DNA of 64,000 nt from Buttiauxella agrestis (GTDB taxonomy: Bacteria > Pseudomonadota > Gammaproteobacteria > Enterobacterales > Enterobacteriaceae), in contig NZ_UIGI01000001.1 of NCBI RefSeq assembly GCF_900446255.1, forward strand, positions 2,816,763 through 2,880,762. Direction: 5' to 3'. The number at the start of each line of letters is the position of its first letter. Position 1 is the stretch's first letter. Positions 1 through 8,480 of this stretch are shown here, piece after piece. Made by a program: the position numbers and the translations under genes. The notes below the pieces were generated by a model. That model was given only the letters and a program-made list of their open reading frames with translations, was not told the origin of the DNA and made no database searches.

Positions 1-465
1 TTTAAGCTGAATGTTGTGCGGGCCATTGCTCATAATCCACAGCGGCTGGCCGTTGACGGTTTTCAGTTCTGCATGACCGCCGCCATCTTTGATTTTTTTC
101 TCAAGCTGCTTCATGTCGTATTTACCTGCCACCACGTGGTAAGTCAGGATGCTGGTCAGCGTGGCTTTATTCTCCGGTTTTACCAGATTTTCAACGGTGC
201 CTGCCGGCAGTTTTGCAAAGGCGGCGTTAGTTGGCGCAAACACGGTAAATGGCCCTGGACCTTGCAAGGTATCCACCAGCCCTGCCGCTTTTACCGCCGC
301 AACCAGCGTGGTGTGATCCTTAGAATTCAGCGCATTTTCTACAATATTTTTAGAAGGATACATCGCAGCGCCGCCTACCATAACGGAGTCTGACATCATG
401 GCAGCCATGGAGGTTGCACTGAACAGTAACGATGTAGTAACAGCAGCAGTAATCAATTTGTTCAT
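1..465 (-). CDS. fasciclin (FAS1) domain secreted protein, partial
   Basis: The gene reads leftward and runs off the window edge, so its C-terminus is not seen. Translation gives a signal peptide (MNKLITAAVTTSLLFSATSMA), then a FAS1 domain with the family H1 signature GPFTVFAPTNAAFAKLPAG and the segment LTYHVVAGKYD. FAS1 proteins are exported adhesion or surface-associated proteins; in enterobacteria this small single-domain type is of unknown role. The ATG at 465-463 is preceded by GAGG at a good distance. It faces away from pqqU, leaving about 250 bp for both promoters. The family assignment is firm from motifs; the function is not. Confidence 0.85.
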   Translation of the reverse strand, partial: MNKLITAAVTTSLLFSATSMAAMMSDSVMVGGAAMYPSKNIVENALNSKDHTTLVAAVKAAGLVDTLQGPGPFTVFAPTNAAFAKLPAGTVENLVKPENKATLTSILTYHVVAGKYDMKQLEKKIKDGGGHAELKTVNGQPLWIMSNGPHNIQLK

Positions 466-717
466 GGTTAATTCCTCATTGCGTCAGGAGCGCGTTATTG
501 GCTCACACTCTGATATACGAATGAGGAAACGAACTGGATGCAGAAAAAGTGAAATATTTTTCAGATTCGTTCTTTTTCTTCTTCACGCTAAAAATTTGCA
601 TTAACGTTATGTGCCGTTAACACTTTTCAAACATTCATCACAAGTATTAACATACCCACCTGAATGTTCCAGATGGTTCGTCCGGAACGTAAATGTCTCC
701 ACCAGTGAAAATGTCTG

Positions 718-2838
718 ATGAAAATTGTGCACCATGGAAAGATTTCCCTACCGCTGATTTTAGCTCCGGCCCTCTCTACCTTTGCGCTTCCCGTGCTCGC
801 GGTAGAAGACACGATGGTCGTCAGCGCCACGCCAGGCCCGATTTCCGAGCTGGACACGCCCGCGGCGGTGAGTGTGGTCAATGGCGACGATATGCGCCAG
901 GCGGCCCCACGCGTGAATCTTTCAGAAAGCCTCGGCAGCGTGCCGGGTCTGCAAGTTCAGAATCGCCAGAATTACGCGCAGGATTTACAGCTTTCGGTTC
1001 GTGGGTTCGGTTCGCGTTCCACTTACGGTGTGCGCGGGATACGGATGTATGTTGACGGTATTCCTGCCACCATGCCTGACGGGCAAGGGCAAACCTCGAA
1101 TATCGACATTAACAGCGTTGAAAGCATTGAAGTGCTGCGCGGGCCATTTTCAGCGCTCTACGGCAACGCATCTGGTGGCGTCATTAATGTCACGACAACC
1201 ACCGGCACGCAGCCGCCGACGCTCGAAGCCAGCACGTATTACGGGAGTTTTGGAAGCTGGCGCAATAGCGTTAAAGCGACAGGCGCTACCGGCGACGGCA
1301 CCCAGGCGGGCGATGTTGACTACGCTATCTCAGCATCACGCTTTACCACTCACGGTTATCGCGACCACAGCAGCGCACAAAAAAATCTCGGCAATGCCAA
1401 ACTGGGCGTGCGGCTTAACGAGGCGAGTAAAATAACGCTTCTGCTCAATAGCGTAGATATTGATGCCAACGATCCGGGCGGTTTAACCGAGCAGGAATGG
1501 CATGACAATCCGACGCAAGCCCCTCGCGCTGAACAATACAATACACGCAAGAGCACTAAACAGACTCAAGCCGGGCTGCGTTATGACCGCCAGCTAAGTG
1601 CCAATGACGATCTGAGCGTGATGATGTATGCCGGTGTGCGAGAAACCACGCAATACCAGTCAATTCCCGTGGCTCCGCAGTTGAACCCTACTCATCCAGG
1701 CGGCGTGATAGCGTTGTCCCGGCATTACCAGGGGATTGATTCGCGCTGGACGCATCGTGGAAATCTGCTCGCGGTTCCGGTGACATTTACCACCGGGCTT
1801 GATTACGAAACCATGTCGGAAAAGCGCAAAGGCTATCAAAACTTTGTCGTCGAAAATGGCACAACGGTTTTGGGTGAGAAAGGCGACCTGCGACGCGATG
1901 AGCGCAACCTGATGTGGAATGTCGATCCTTATTTGCAAACCGCATGGCAATTCACCGATAAGCTGAGTCTTGATGCGGGTGTGCGGTTTAGTTCGGTCTA
2001 TTTTGATTCAAACGATCAATATATTGTCGGGAAAAATGGCGATGACAGTGGTGACGCGAGCTACCACAAATGGCTGCCAGCCGCAGCACTGAAATATGCA
2101 GTGACCGACGCCTGGAATATTTATACCTCTGCGGGCCGGGGTTTTGAAACACCGACCATCAACGAGCTTTCCTATCGTGATAATGGGCAGTCTGGTTTGA
2201 ATTTCGGTTTAAAACCGTCCACCAGCGATACGGTTGAAATCGGCAGCAAAACGCGTGTGGGCAATAGCCTGTTTAGCGCGGCACTTTTCCAGACAGATAC
2301 CGATGATGAAATCGTCGCGGACCAGAGCAGCGGTGGGCGCACGACTTACAAAAATGCCGGGAAAACGCGTCGCCAGGGGTTAGAACTTTCTGCTGATAGC
2401 CAGTTTGCCAATGACTGGCGCGTGAAAATGGCGTGGACTTATCTGGACGCGACTTATCGCAGCAACGCCTGTGGCGCTGAAAACTGCGAGGGTAATCGCA
2501 TTCCCGGTATTGCACGCAATATGGGATACGCGTCGCTGGGGTACGCCCCGCCAGAAGGTTTCTACGCGGGTGCCGATGTACGTTATATGAGTGACATTCA
2601 GGCGAATGATGAAAACACCGCGAAAGCACCTTCTTATACTGTCGCGTCGCTCAACAGCGGCTATAAATTGCGCATTCAGGAAAGCTGGATGTTAGATGTC
2701 TGGGGACGCGTTGATAACTTGTTCGACCGCGAATACGTCGGCTCCGTTATCGTTAATGAAGGTAATAATCGCTATTACGAACCGGCACCAGGGCGTAATT
2801 ATGGTGTGGGAGTGAACCTGAGTTATACCTTCATGTAA
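718..2838 (+). CDS. pqqU: TonB-dependent outer-membrane receptor PqqU (YncD)
   Basis: A 706-residue TonB-dependent receptor with near full-length similarity, as I recall it, to E. coli YncD, now called PqqU, which imports pyrroloquinoline quinone. An N-terminal signal peptide ends near residue 29 and is followed by a TonB-box-like stretch (DTMVVSA). The plug domain carries SVRGFGSRSTYGVRGIR and VEVLRGPFSALYGNASGG-type motifs between about residues 85 and 145. A 22-strand barrel follows, ending in an aromatic-rich C-terminus (NLSYTFM, terminal Met rather than the usual Phe). The start has little Shine-Dalgarno signal; an in-frame ATG lies a few codons downstream. It converges on tonB, which supplies its energy; in E. 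coli the two genes are not neighbours. Confidence 0.9.
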   Translation: MKIVHHGKISLPLILAPALSTFALPVLAVEDTMVVSATPGPISELDTPAAVSVVNGDDMRQAAPRVNLSESLGSVPGLQVQNRQNYAQDLQLSVRGFGSRSTYGVRGIRMYVDGIPATMPDGQGQTSNIDINSVESIEVLRGPFSALYGNASGGVINVTTTTGTQPPTLEASTYYGSFGSWRNSVKATGATGDGTQAGDVDYAISASRFTTHGYRDHSSAQKNLGNAKLGVRLNEASKITLLLNSVDIDANDPGGLTEQEWHDNPTQAPRAEQYNTRKSTKQTQAGLRYDRQLSANDDLSVMMYAGVRETTQYQSIPVAPQLNPTHPGGVIALSRHYQGIDSRWTHRGNLLAVPVTFTTGLDYETMSEKRKGYQNFVVENGTTVLGEKGDLRRDERNLMWNVDPYLQTAWQFTDKLSLDAGVRFSSVYFDSNDQYIVGKNGDDSGDASYHKWLPAAALKYAVTDAWNIYTSAGRGFETPTINELSYRDNGQSGLNFGLKPSTSDTVEIGSKTRVGNSLFSAALFQTDTDDEIVADQSSGGRTTYKNAGKTRRQGLELSADSQFANDWRVKMAWTYLDATYRSNACGAENCEGNRIPGIARNMGYASLGYAPPEGFYAGADVRYMSDIQANDENTAKAPSYTVASLNSGYKLRIQESWMLDVWGRVDNLFDREYVGSVIVNEGNNRYYEPAPGRNYGVGVNLSYTFM

Positions 2839-2854
2839 GCGCATATCGTAAGCA

Positions 2855-2887
2855 TAAAAAAACGGAACCAGGAGGTTCCGTTTTTTT
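2855..2887. terminator. bidirectional terminator between pqqU and tonB
   Basis: The hairpin CGGAACC-AGGA-GGTTCCG is flanked by a run of A on the left and T on the right, so it can end transcripts of both convergent genes. Confidence 0.85.
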
Positions 2888-2905
2888 ACGGCGTCAGGAG
2901 TGCGA

Positions 2906-3625
2906 TTACTCCATCGTCGCGCTACCGTTAAGTTTGAATATCACGTTAACTGTCAGGCCACGTGCAGGTTTGCCACTCTCGTAGCGCCATTTTTTCACGG
3001 CCATTTTCACCTCACGCGCGAACAGGTTTGCGTTCTTCCCATCCAGCACGTTGATATTCGTCACGCTGCCATCCGGTTCCACATCAAATTGCACACGGAC
3101 GTTGCCATCGAGGCGCAAAGAGCGGGCTCGCGCTGGATAGGTCGGCGAATTTCGGCTCAATGCGCGAGGCCCTGTTGCAACAGGTGCCGTAGAAGTAACC
3201 GGTGCCGCTTTCGCCACCGGTGCCGGGCGAGCAGGCGCAGTATTCGTCGGCGCTGCCGGGCGCGGTTCAACAGGCTTCACGTCGCGTTTTGGCTCTTCAA
3301 CCTTTTTCACCGGCTTCGGTTTTGGCTTAGGTTTAGGCTTCGGCTCTGGCTTATGAATGACCACCGGCGCTTCTTTCGGCGGCTCAGGGATCGGTTCTGG
3401 CTCAGGTTCTGCTACCGGCTCAGGCGGCGGTTGCACGACTTCAGGCTGTGGAGGCTCAAGCTCAGCAGGTGCCACCATCGTGACACTGATCGGCTGTGCC
3501 GGTGCGGGCAACTCAATAACCTGATGATGTACCGAGGTATAGAGCAACCCCGCAACTACAGCGCCATGTAGCACGACAGAGAGTGCGGTCGGCCACGGAA
3601 AGCGGCGAGGTAAATCAAGGGTCAT
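2906..3625 (-). CDS. tonB: energy transducer TonB
   Basis: TonB couples the inner-membrane proton-motive force, through ExbB/ExbD, to outer-membrane receptors. The start chosen (MTLDLPRRFPWP) matches E. coli TonB and gives 239 residues; an in-frame ATG three codons upstream (3634) is also possible. Visible parts are one N-terminal membrane anchor (about residues 13-32), a proline-rich periplasmic spacer with Glu-Pro then Lys-Pro repeats (about 65-105) and a C-terminal TonB domain containing SRNSPTYPARA and VKKWRYE. The repeats are coding and span the periplasm. The upstream region keeps the E. coli-like AT-rich, Fur-type promoter. The gene converges with the pqqU receptor. Confidence 0.96.
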   Translation of the reverse strand: MTLDLPRRFPWPTALSVVLHGAVVAGLLYTSVHHQVIELPAPAQPISVTMVAPAELEPPQPEVVQPPPEPVAEPEPEPIPEPPKEAPVVIHKPEPKPKPKPKPKPVKKVEEPKRDVKPVEPRPAAPTNTAPARPAPVAKAAPVTSTAPVATGPRALSRNSPTYPARARSLRLDGNVRVQFDVEPDGSVTNINVLDGKNANLFAREVKMAVKKWRYESGKPARGLTVNVIFKLNGSATME

Positions 3626-3667
3626 TGACGTCATAATGGCTTAGGTGTCTTAAACAGGCGTTAATTT

Positions 3668-3694
3668 TAAATGCAAATAGCAATCATATTCAAC
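3668..3694 (-). promoter_or_regulatory. tonB promoter region with Fur-box-like sequence
   Basis: On the reverse strand the segment TGAATATGATTGCTATTTGC, just upstream of tonB, closely resembles the iron-regulated E. coli tonB promoter, including an imperfect Fur-box. Assignment is by resemblance; the match to the 19-bp Fur consensus is partial. Confidence 0.5.
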
Positions 3695-3849
3695 AACGCA
3701 TCGTATAAAGTCGTTTATTTTCCTGCCAGACGCTGGATTTTCCCTCATTCACCGCACCGATTTAACATCTTGTTTATCTTTCAATTGCAGTATTAACGTC
3801 ATTCACTTACCGTACTTTACAACCCTCATATCATTAAGGAGTGCTGCTC

Positions 3850-4146
3850 GTGCTGTATGTCATTTATGCGGAAGATAATGCCGACTCTCTCGAAAAGCGT
3901 ACGGCAGTGCGCCCTGCCCACCTCGCACGTCTACAATTATTACGCGATGAAGGCCGCCTGCTAACGGCGGGTCCAATGCCTGCGGTCGACAGTAACGATC
4001 CTGGTGCTGCGGGTTTTACCGGTTCAACGGTGATTGCTGAGTTTGCATCACTTGAAGATGCGCAAGCCTGGGCCGAAGCTGACCCTTATATTGCTGCGGG
4101 TGTTTATAAACAGGTGGCTATCAAGCCATTCAAGAAGGTATTCTGA
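3850..4146 (+). CDS. yciI: YciI family protein
   Basis: A 98-residue protein matching E. coli YciI ([40 protein letters not shown]). The YciI fold is a ferredoxin-like alpha/beta barrel with a conserved His-Asp pair; its physiological role is unsettled. I start it at GTG 3850, eight bases after AAGGAG (3836-3841), which gives the E. coli length. An earlier in-frame GTG at 3841 would overlap the Shine-Dalgarno. It is divergent from tonB and followed 42 bp downstream by an unnamed small membrane-protein gene, probably in the same transcript. Confidence 0.93.
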   Translation: MLYVIYAEDNADSLEKRTAVRPAHLARLQLLRDEGRLLTAGPMPAVDSNDPGAAGFTGSTVIAEFASLEDAQAWAEADPYIAAGVYKQVAIKPFKKVF

Positions 4147-4188
4147 TTCAACTATCAGTTCGGTGAATGAAGTTATCAGGAAATTTTG

Positions 4189-4344
4189 ATGGATCTTTTT
4201 GACGAGTCGTATGAACGCCATAAGCAATCGGTGGGTAATCAGGAAGCTCGCTGGAATGCCTGGCTGGCAAAGCATCCGTTAGTGATCGTCGCCGCAGGTT
4301 CGATAACGGTGTTGATTATCTTACTGGCAATGCATTTCTCGTAA
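4189..4344 (+). CDS. 51-residue single-pass membrane protein, unnamed
   Basis: The reading frame starts MDLFDESYERHKQSVGNQEA and ends in one hydrophobic helix (about residues 29-49, from HPLVIVAAG to LLAMHF). AGGA lies 7-8 bases before the ATG, and a strong terminator follows 18 bp after the stop, so the gene looks properly bounded. The charged N-terminal half is probably cytoplasmic and amphipathic, giving a tail-anchored topology. It sits where E. coli K-12 has kch, between yciI and yciY. I do not recognise a named family. Expression with yciI is inferred from spacing and the shared terminator. Confidence 0.7.
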   Translation: MDLFDESYERHKQSVGNQEARWNAWLAKHPLVIVAAGSITVLIILLAMHFS

Positions 4345-4361
4345 AACGATTTGAAGATTCG

Positions 4362-4388
4362 GGGCACCGCAAGCGGTGCCCTTTTCTT
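4362..4388 (+). terminator. terminator after the yciI-small membrane protein unit
   Basis: A perfect stem GGGCACCGC / GCGGTGCCC with an AA loop is followed by TTTTCTTT. It ends the rightward yciI transcript, and its right edge touches the stop of the opposing yciY. Confidence 0.88.
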
Positions 4389-4570
4389 TACGACGCCCAT
4401 TGATCGTGAATGGCAAACAGCAAGGAATTACGTTGGCGGTTTGTCTGGCACTTTCTGATGGCGTGAATGCGCATGTTGCGGCGCGACTGACCTTCCAGCC
4501 AACGCGATCTGCGCCGTTGTGTCTGACGAAGCATACGCCACCGTCCGACCTCAGTTCTACTACGCCTCAT
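4388..4570 (-). CDS. yciY: small basic protein YciY
   Basis: A 60-residue very basic protein (MRRSRTEVGRWRM, SRWLEGQSRRNMRIHAIRKC) with strong similarity to E. coli YciY, which has 57 residues and no known function. It occupies the same place as in E. coli, between clsA and yciI, transcribed away from clsA. Nearly a third of the residues are Arg or Lys. The extreme C-terminus (HDQWAS) differs from E. coli. The stop codon abuts the terminator of the convergent unit. Confidence 0.72.
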   Translation of the reverse strand: MRRSRTEVGRWRMLRQTQRRRSRWLEGQSRRNMRIHAIRKCQTNRQRNSLLFAIHDQWAS

Positions 4571-4715
4571 TTTTACGACTCAGGTTGCATTTAACACGCG
4601 CCATTATAATGTCTTCTTCTCGCCAGGCCAGTCGTTTTACGATTAGTTTTAGTGTCAACAACTGGCGGTTGTGCGTAAACTCAAAAGCATACGGTTTCTA
4701 AAGGATTTTTGAACT

Positions 4716-6176
4716 ATGACAACCTTCTATACAGTCGTTAGTTGGCTGATAATTTTAGGTTACTGGCTTTTAATCGCCGGCGTGACGCTACGCATTTTAA
4801 TGAAGCGTCGCGCAGTTCCTTCTGCCATGGCATGGCTTCTGATTATCTATATTCTGCCGTTGGTCGGGATAATCGCCTATCTCTCGTTTGGTGAGCTTCA
4901 TCTGGGTAAACGTCGCGCAGAACGCGCACGTGCTATGTGGCCGTCGACCGCCAAATGGCTTAACGATCTTAAAAGCTGCAAACATATTTTTGCTGAAGAA
5001 AACAGCGAAGTCGCCGCATCATTATTCCAGCTATGCGAACGCCGCCAGGGGATTGGAGGCGTCAAAGGCAATCAGCTCCAGTTGCTCACCACTTCTGATG
5101 AAACAATGCATGCGCTGATCCGTGATATTCAGTTGGCACGCCATAACATCGAGATGGTGTTTTACATCTGGCAGCCAGGCGGTTTAGCCGATCAGGTGGC
5201 GGAATCCCTGATGGCAGCGGCGCGTCGCGGTATCCATTGCCGGTTAATGCTCGACTCTGCGGGTAGCGTCGCATTTTTCCGCAGTCCCTGGGCGAACATG
5301 ATGCGTAACGCGGGCGTGGAAGTAGTTGAAGCGCTCAAAGTTAATCTGATGCGTGTGTTCCTGCGCCGCATGGATTTACGCCAGCACCGCAAAATGGTGA
5401 TGATCGATAACTATATTGCCTACACCGGCAGCATGAATCTCGTCGACCCGCGCTTCTTTAAGCAAGATGCAGGCGTTGGGCAATGGGTGGATTTAATGGC
5501 GCGCATGGAAGGCCCGGTCGCCACCGCAATGGGCATCGTCTATTCCTGCGACTGGGAAATCGAAACCGGAAAACGCATATTACCGCCCGCGCCTGACGCG
5601 AATATCATGCCGTTTGAGGAAGCAACAGGACACACAATTCACACCATAGCCTCAGGTCCTGGTTTCCCTGAAGATTTGATTCACCAGGCGTTACTGACTT
5701 CGGTCTATGCGGCGCGTGAATATTTGATTATGACCACGCCGTACTTTGTGCCGAGCGACGATTTGCTCCATGCGATTTGTACCGCTGCGCAACGGGGTGT
5801 AGACGTGAGCATTATCATTCCGCGCAAGAATGATTCGTTACTGGTGGGCTGGGCGAGTCGCGCCTTCTTTACCGAGCTGCTGGCCGCGGGCGTGAAGATT
5901 TATCAGTTCGAAGGCGGATTACTGCATACCAAGAGCGTGTTGGTCGATGGGCAATTGAGTCTGGTGGGGACCGTGAATCTGGATATGCGTAGTCTGTGGC
6001 TTAATTTCGAGATTACGTTGGTTATCGACGACTCCGGTTTTGCCAGTGACCTTGCTGCGGTACAAGACGACTATATCTCCCGCTCACGGCTGGTAGACCT
6101 GCGTTTGTGGGTGAAACGACCAATGTGGCAGCGCGTGGTAGAGCGACTGTTTTACTTCTTTAGCCCGTTGCTGTAA
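4716..6176 (+). CDS. clsA: cardiolipin synthase A
   Basis: The 486-residue length is the same as E. coli ClsA. The enzyme condenses two phosphatidylglycerols to cardiolipin and glycerol at the inner membrane. Two N-terminal membrane helices (about residues 7-29 and 38-60) precede two phospholipase-D-type HKD motifs: HRKMVMIDN with His224 and HTKSVLVDG with His404, each followed by a conserved S/T-x-N motif ([16 protein letters not shown]). The gene is followed at 37 bp by yciU, as in E. coli. The start ATG is preceded by AAGGA. Confidence 0.97.
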   Translation: MTTFYTVVSWLIILGYWLLIAGVTLRILMKRRAVPSAMAWLLIIYILPLVGIIAYLSFGELHLGKRRAERARAMWPSTAKWLNDLKSCKHIFAEENSEVAASLFQLCERRQGIGGVKGNQLQLLTTSDETMHALIRDIQLARHNIEMVFYIWQPGGLADQVAESLMAAARRGIHCRLMLDSAGSVAFFRSPWANMMRNAGVEVVEALKVNLMRVFLRRMDLRQHRKMVMIDNYIAYTGSMNLVDPRFFKQDAGVGQWVDLMARMEGPVATAMGIVYSCDWEIETGKRILPPAPDANIMPFEEATGHTIHTIASGPGFPEDLIHQALLTSVYAAREYLIMTTPYFVPSDDLLHAICTAAQRGVDVSIIIPRKNDSLLVGWASRAFFTELLAAGVKIYQFEGGLLHTKSVLVDGQLSLVGTVNLDMRSLWLNFEITLVIDDSGFASDLAAVQDDYISRSRLVDLRLWVKRPMWQRVVERLFYFFSPLL

Positions 6177-6201
6177 AACGTGGCGCATTAGCACTCGATA
6201 A

Positions 6202-6543
<342 letters not shown>

Positions 6544-6550
6544 GGCTTTG

Positions 6551-6580
6551 TAGGGCGGATACGCGTTAGCGCCATCCGCC
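6551..6580. repeat. REP-type palindromic repeat
   Basis: GGGCGGATACGCGTTAGCGC followed by CATCCGCC forms an imperfect hairpin between convergent yciU and the channel gene. Related copies lie at 26404-26433 and 40943-40972. Confidence 0.65.
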
Positions 6581-6593
6581 ATTTACATCTGAA

Positions 6594-7427
6594 CTACAGC
6601 TTAGGTAACGCACTCCCGCAAGATTTGCAGAATCGCGCTTCTTCGTCGTGATTGCCTTTATGGCAATTTGGACACAGGCGCGCATTACGCTGCTTTTGAA
6701 ATTCATTCGTCATATGCGCGGTGATAATCCCGGTTGGGATAGCAATGACCGAGTAACCAATCAAAATAAGTATCGAAGCAACCATTCGGCCAGGCCCGGT
6801 ATGCGGCGTAATATCGCCATACCCCACCGTTGTCACCGTCACCACAGCCCAATAGACCGACGTGCTTAATGTCGTAAAGCCGTTGGGTGGCCCTTCAATG
6901 CCATACATCAAGCCGCCTGCCACCACCATGACAATCAAAATAAAGGCGTAAAACAGAATGAGCTGGTGCCGGGCATTGAGAATTGCCTGCCATAAAGAGT
7001 GCAGCGTCGGCATATAACGCAGTAATTTGAGGATCCTGAGGACGCGTATGGCACGCATTGCGCGCCAGGCGAAGACGTAATTGACGCCAATTTCGGGCCA
7101 CAGCCACAAAACATATAACGGCAAAATCGTCGCCAGATCGATAAACCCCCAGAAACTAAATACATATTTGCGCGGATTGGGCCAACACAGTACCCGCAAA
7201 ATATATTCCAGGGTAAATAGCAGCGTAAAACCGATTTCCAGGTAAACAAACAGCTTCCATTCGTCGTAAGTCAGATGATATTGCGTCCCAAGCCCTGATT
7301 CGACAAATACGGCAATCACACTGAGTAAGGCGAATAAGCCACAAAACGCTTCAAAGCGACGGCCTGAATGAGTTCTTTGATCGAAGAGAAGATGGTACAT
7401 CCGCTTACGGGCGGTCGTAATCAGCAC
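6594..7427 (-). CDS. voltage-gated-type potassium channel with zinc ribbon
   Basis: A six-helix ion-transport protein. The S4-like helix carries regularly spaced arginines (RAMRAIRVLRILKLLRY), and the pore loop has the potassium selectivity filter TVGYGD. After the last helix comes a C-terminal zinc ribbon with CPNC and CKSC pairs. It is not Kch, which is longer and has an RCK/TrkA-N domain. I start it at GTG 7427, five bases after GAGG, giving 277 residues; the longer ORF start at 7460 lies inside the opp terminator hairpin. An ATG nine codons further in (7400) is an alternative. It follows oppF in the same direction. Confidence 0.85.
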   Translation of the reverse strand: MLITTARKRMYHLLFDQRTHSGRRFEAFCGLFALLSVIAVFVESGLGTQYHLTYDEWKLFVYLEIGFTLLFTLEYILRVLCWPNPRKYVFSFWGFIDLATILPLYVLWLWPEIGVNYVFAWRAMRAIRVLRILKLLRYMPTLHSLWQAILNARHQLILFYAFILIVMVVAGGLMYGIEGPPNGFTTLSTSVYWAVVTVTTVGYGDITPHTGPGRMVASILILIGYSVIAIPTGIITAHMTNEFQKQRNARLCPNCHKGNHDEEARFCKSCGSALPKL

Positions 7428-7442
7428 AGTAACCTCACAAAC

Positions 7443-7469
7443 TAAAAGGGCTGGCATCATGCCAGCCCT
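7443..7469 (-). terminator. terminator of the opp operon
   Basis: On the reverse strand the perfect palindrome AGGGCTGGCATGATGCCAGC is followed by the rest of the stem and TTTTAGTTT, seven bases after the oppF stop. Confidence 0.85.
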
Positions 7470-7475
7470 GCGAGA

Positions 7476-8480
7476 TTATAGCGGGTCTACCTTGAGACAG
7501 GAAACGGCATGCTTGAAGCTGCCCTCCAGTACCGGGCGAGTTTTCGCACATTCTGGTCCTGCAATCGGGCAACGCGTACGGAATACGCAGCCTGACGGCG
7601 GGTTAATAGGCGATGGCAACTCCCCTTCAAGAAGTTGTATCGTTTTATTTCTTTCCAGATCCGGGTCAGGAATCGGCACGGCTGACATCAATGCTTTAGT
7701 GTATGGATGCAGCGGATTGTGATAAACCTCATCGTAGGTACCCAACTCGACCGCATGGCCCAGATACATCACCAGAACACGGTCAGATATATGTTTTACC
7801 ACCGCCAAATCGTGCGCGATGAAGATCAGGGAAAGCCCCATTTCACGTTGCAGTTTTTGCAGCAGGTTAACGACCTGAGCCTGAATGGATACGTCCAGCG
7901 CCGATACTGGTTCGTCGCAGATAATCAGTTTTGGCTCGAGGATCAGTGCGCGAGCAATCCCGATACGCTGACACTGGCCACCTGAGAATTCGTGCGGGTA
8001 ACGGTTGATGAGGTTTGGCAGCAAGCCCACTTTCATCATCATCGCTTTTACGCGGTCGCGAACTTCCTGGCGTGGCATTTTCGGGTGATAAGTGCGCAGC
8101 GGCTCCGCGATAATATCGCCGATATTCATACGCGGGTTCAGGGAAGCCAGCGGGTCCTGGAAAATCATCTGGATATCGCTGCGCACTTCGCGCCACTGTT
8201 CCGGATTCATCCCCAGCAAATCTTTGCCCAACCAGGCTACGCGGCCTTCGGTCGCTTTAACCAGGCCGATAATGGCACGGGCAAAAGTCGATTTTCCGCA
8301 ACCGGATTCCCCTACCACGCCCAACGTTTCGCCTTCGTACAAACGCAGCGTCACACCATCAACGGCTTTCAGAGTTTTGGACGGTTGCCAGAACCACTGT
8401 TTGCCATCTTTGATATCAAAATGCACTTTGAGATCGGCGATTTCTAAGAGAACTTTTTTCTCTTCAGTCACTGCGTTCAT
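7476..8480 (-). CDS. oppF: oligopeptide ABC transporter ATPase OppF
   Basis: One of the two ATPases of the oligopeptide importer, 334 residues as in E. coli. Walker A is GESGCGKST (about residues 57-65), the ABC signature is FSGGQCQR, and Walker B is LIICDEPVSALD. The C-terminal oligopeptide-transporter domain contains CVFRTRCPIAGPEC, the four-cysteine motif that binds an iron-sulfur cluster in this subfamily. The start codon overlaps the end of oppD by four bases, indicating translational coupling. It is the last gene of the operon before its terminator. Confidence 0.97.
   Translation of the reverse strand: MNAVTEEKKVLLEIADLKVHFDIKDGKQWFWQPSKTLKAVDGVTLRLYEGETLGVVGESGCGKSTFARAIIGLVKATEGRVAWLGKDLLGMNPEQWREVRSDIQMIFQDPLASLNPRMNIGDIIAEPLRTYHPKMPRQEVRDRVKAMMMKVGLLPNLINRYPHEFSGGQCQRIGIARALILEPKLIICDEPVSALDVSIQAQVVNLLQKLQREMGLSLIFIAHDLAVVKHISDRVLVMYLGHAVELGTYDEVYHNPLHPYTKALMSAVPIPDPDLERNKTIQLLEGELPSPINPPSGCVFRTRCPIAGPECAKTRPVLEGSFKHAVSCLKVDPL

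Noticed and set aside
601-620. Inverted repeat TTAACG / CGTTAA upstream of pqqU
   Set aside because: Only six bases per arm with no known regulator match; it could be chance.
3300-3440. Tandem repeat in DNA
   Set aside because: It is the coding Glu-Pro/Lys-Pro repeat of TonB, not a CRISPR or satellite.
2900-3571. 223-codon arginine-rich forward frame
   Set aside because: It is the antisense shadow of the proline-rich tonB gene; composition follows from TonB Pro-Lys and Pro-Glu codons.
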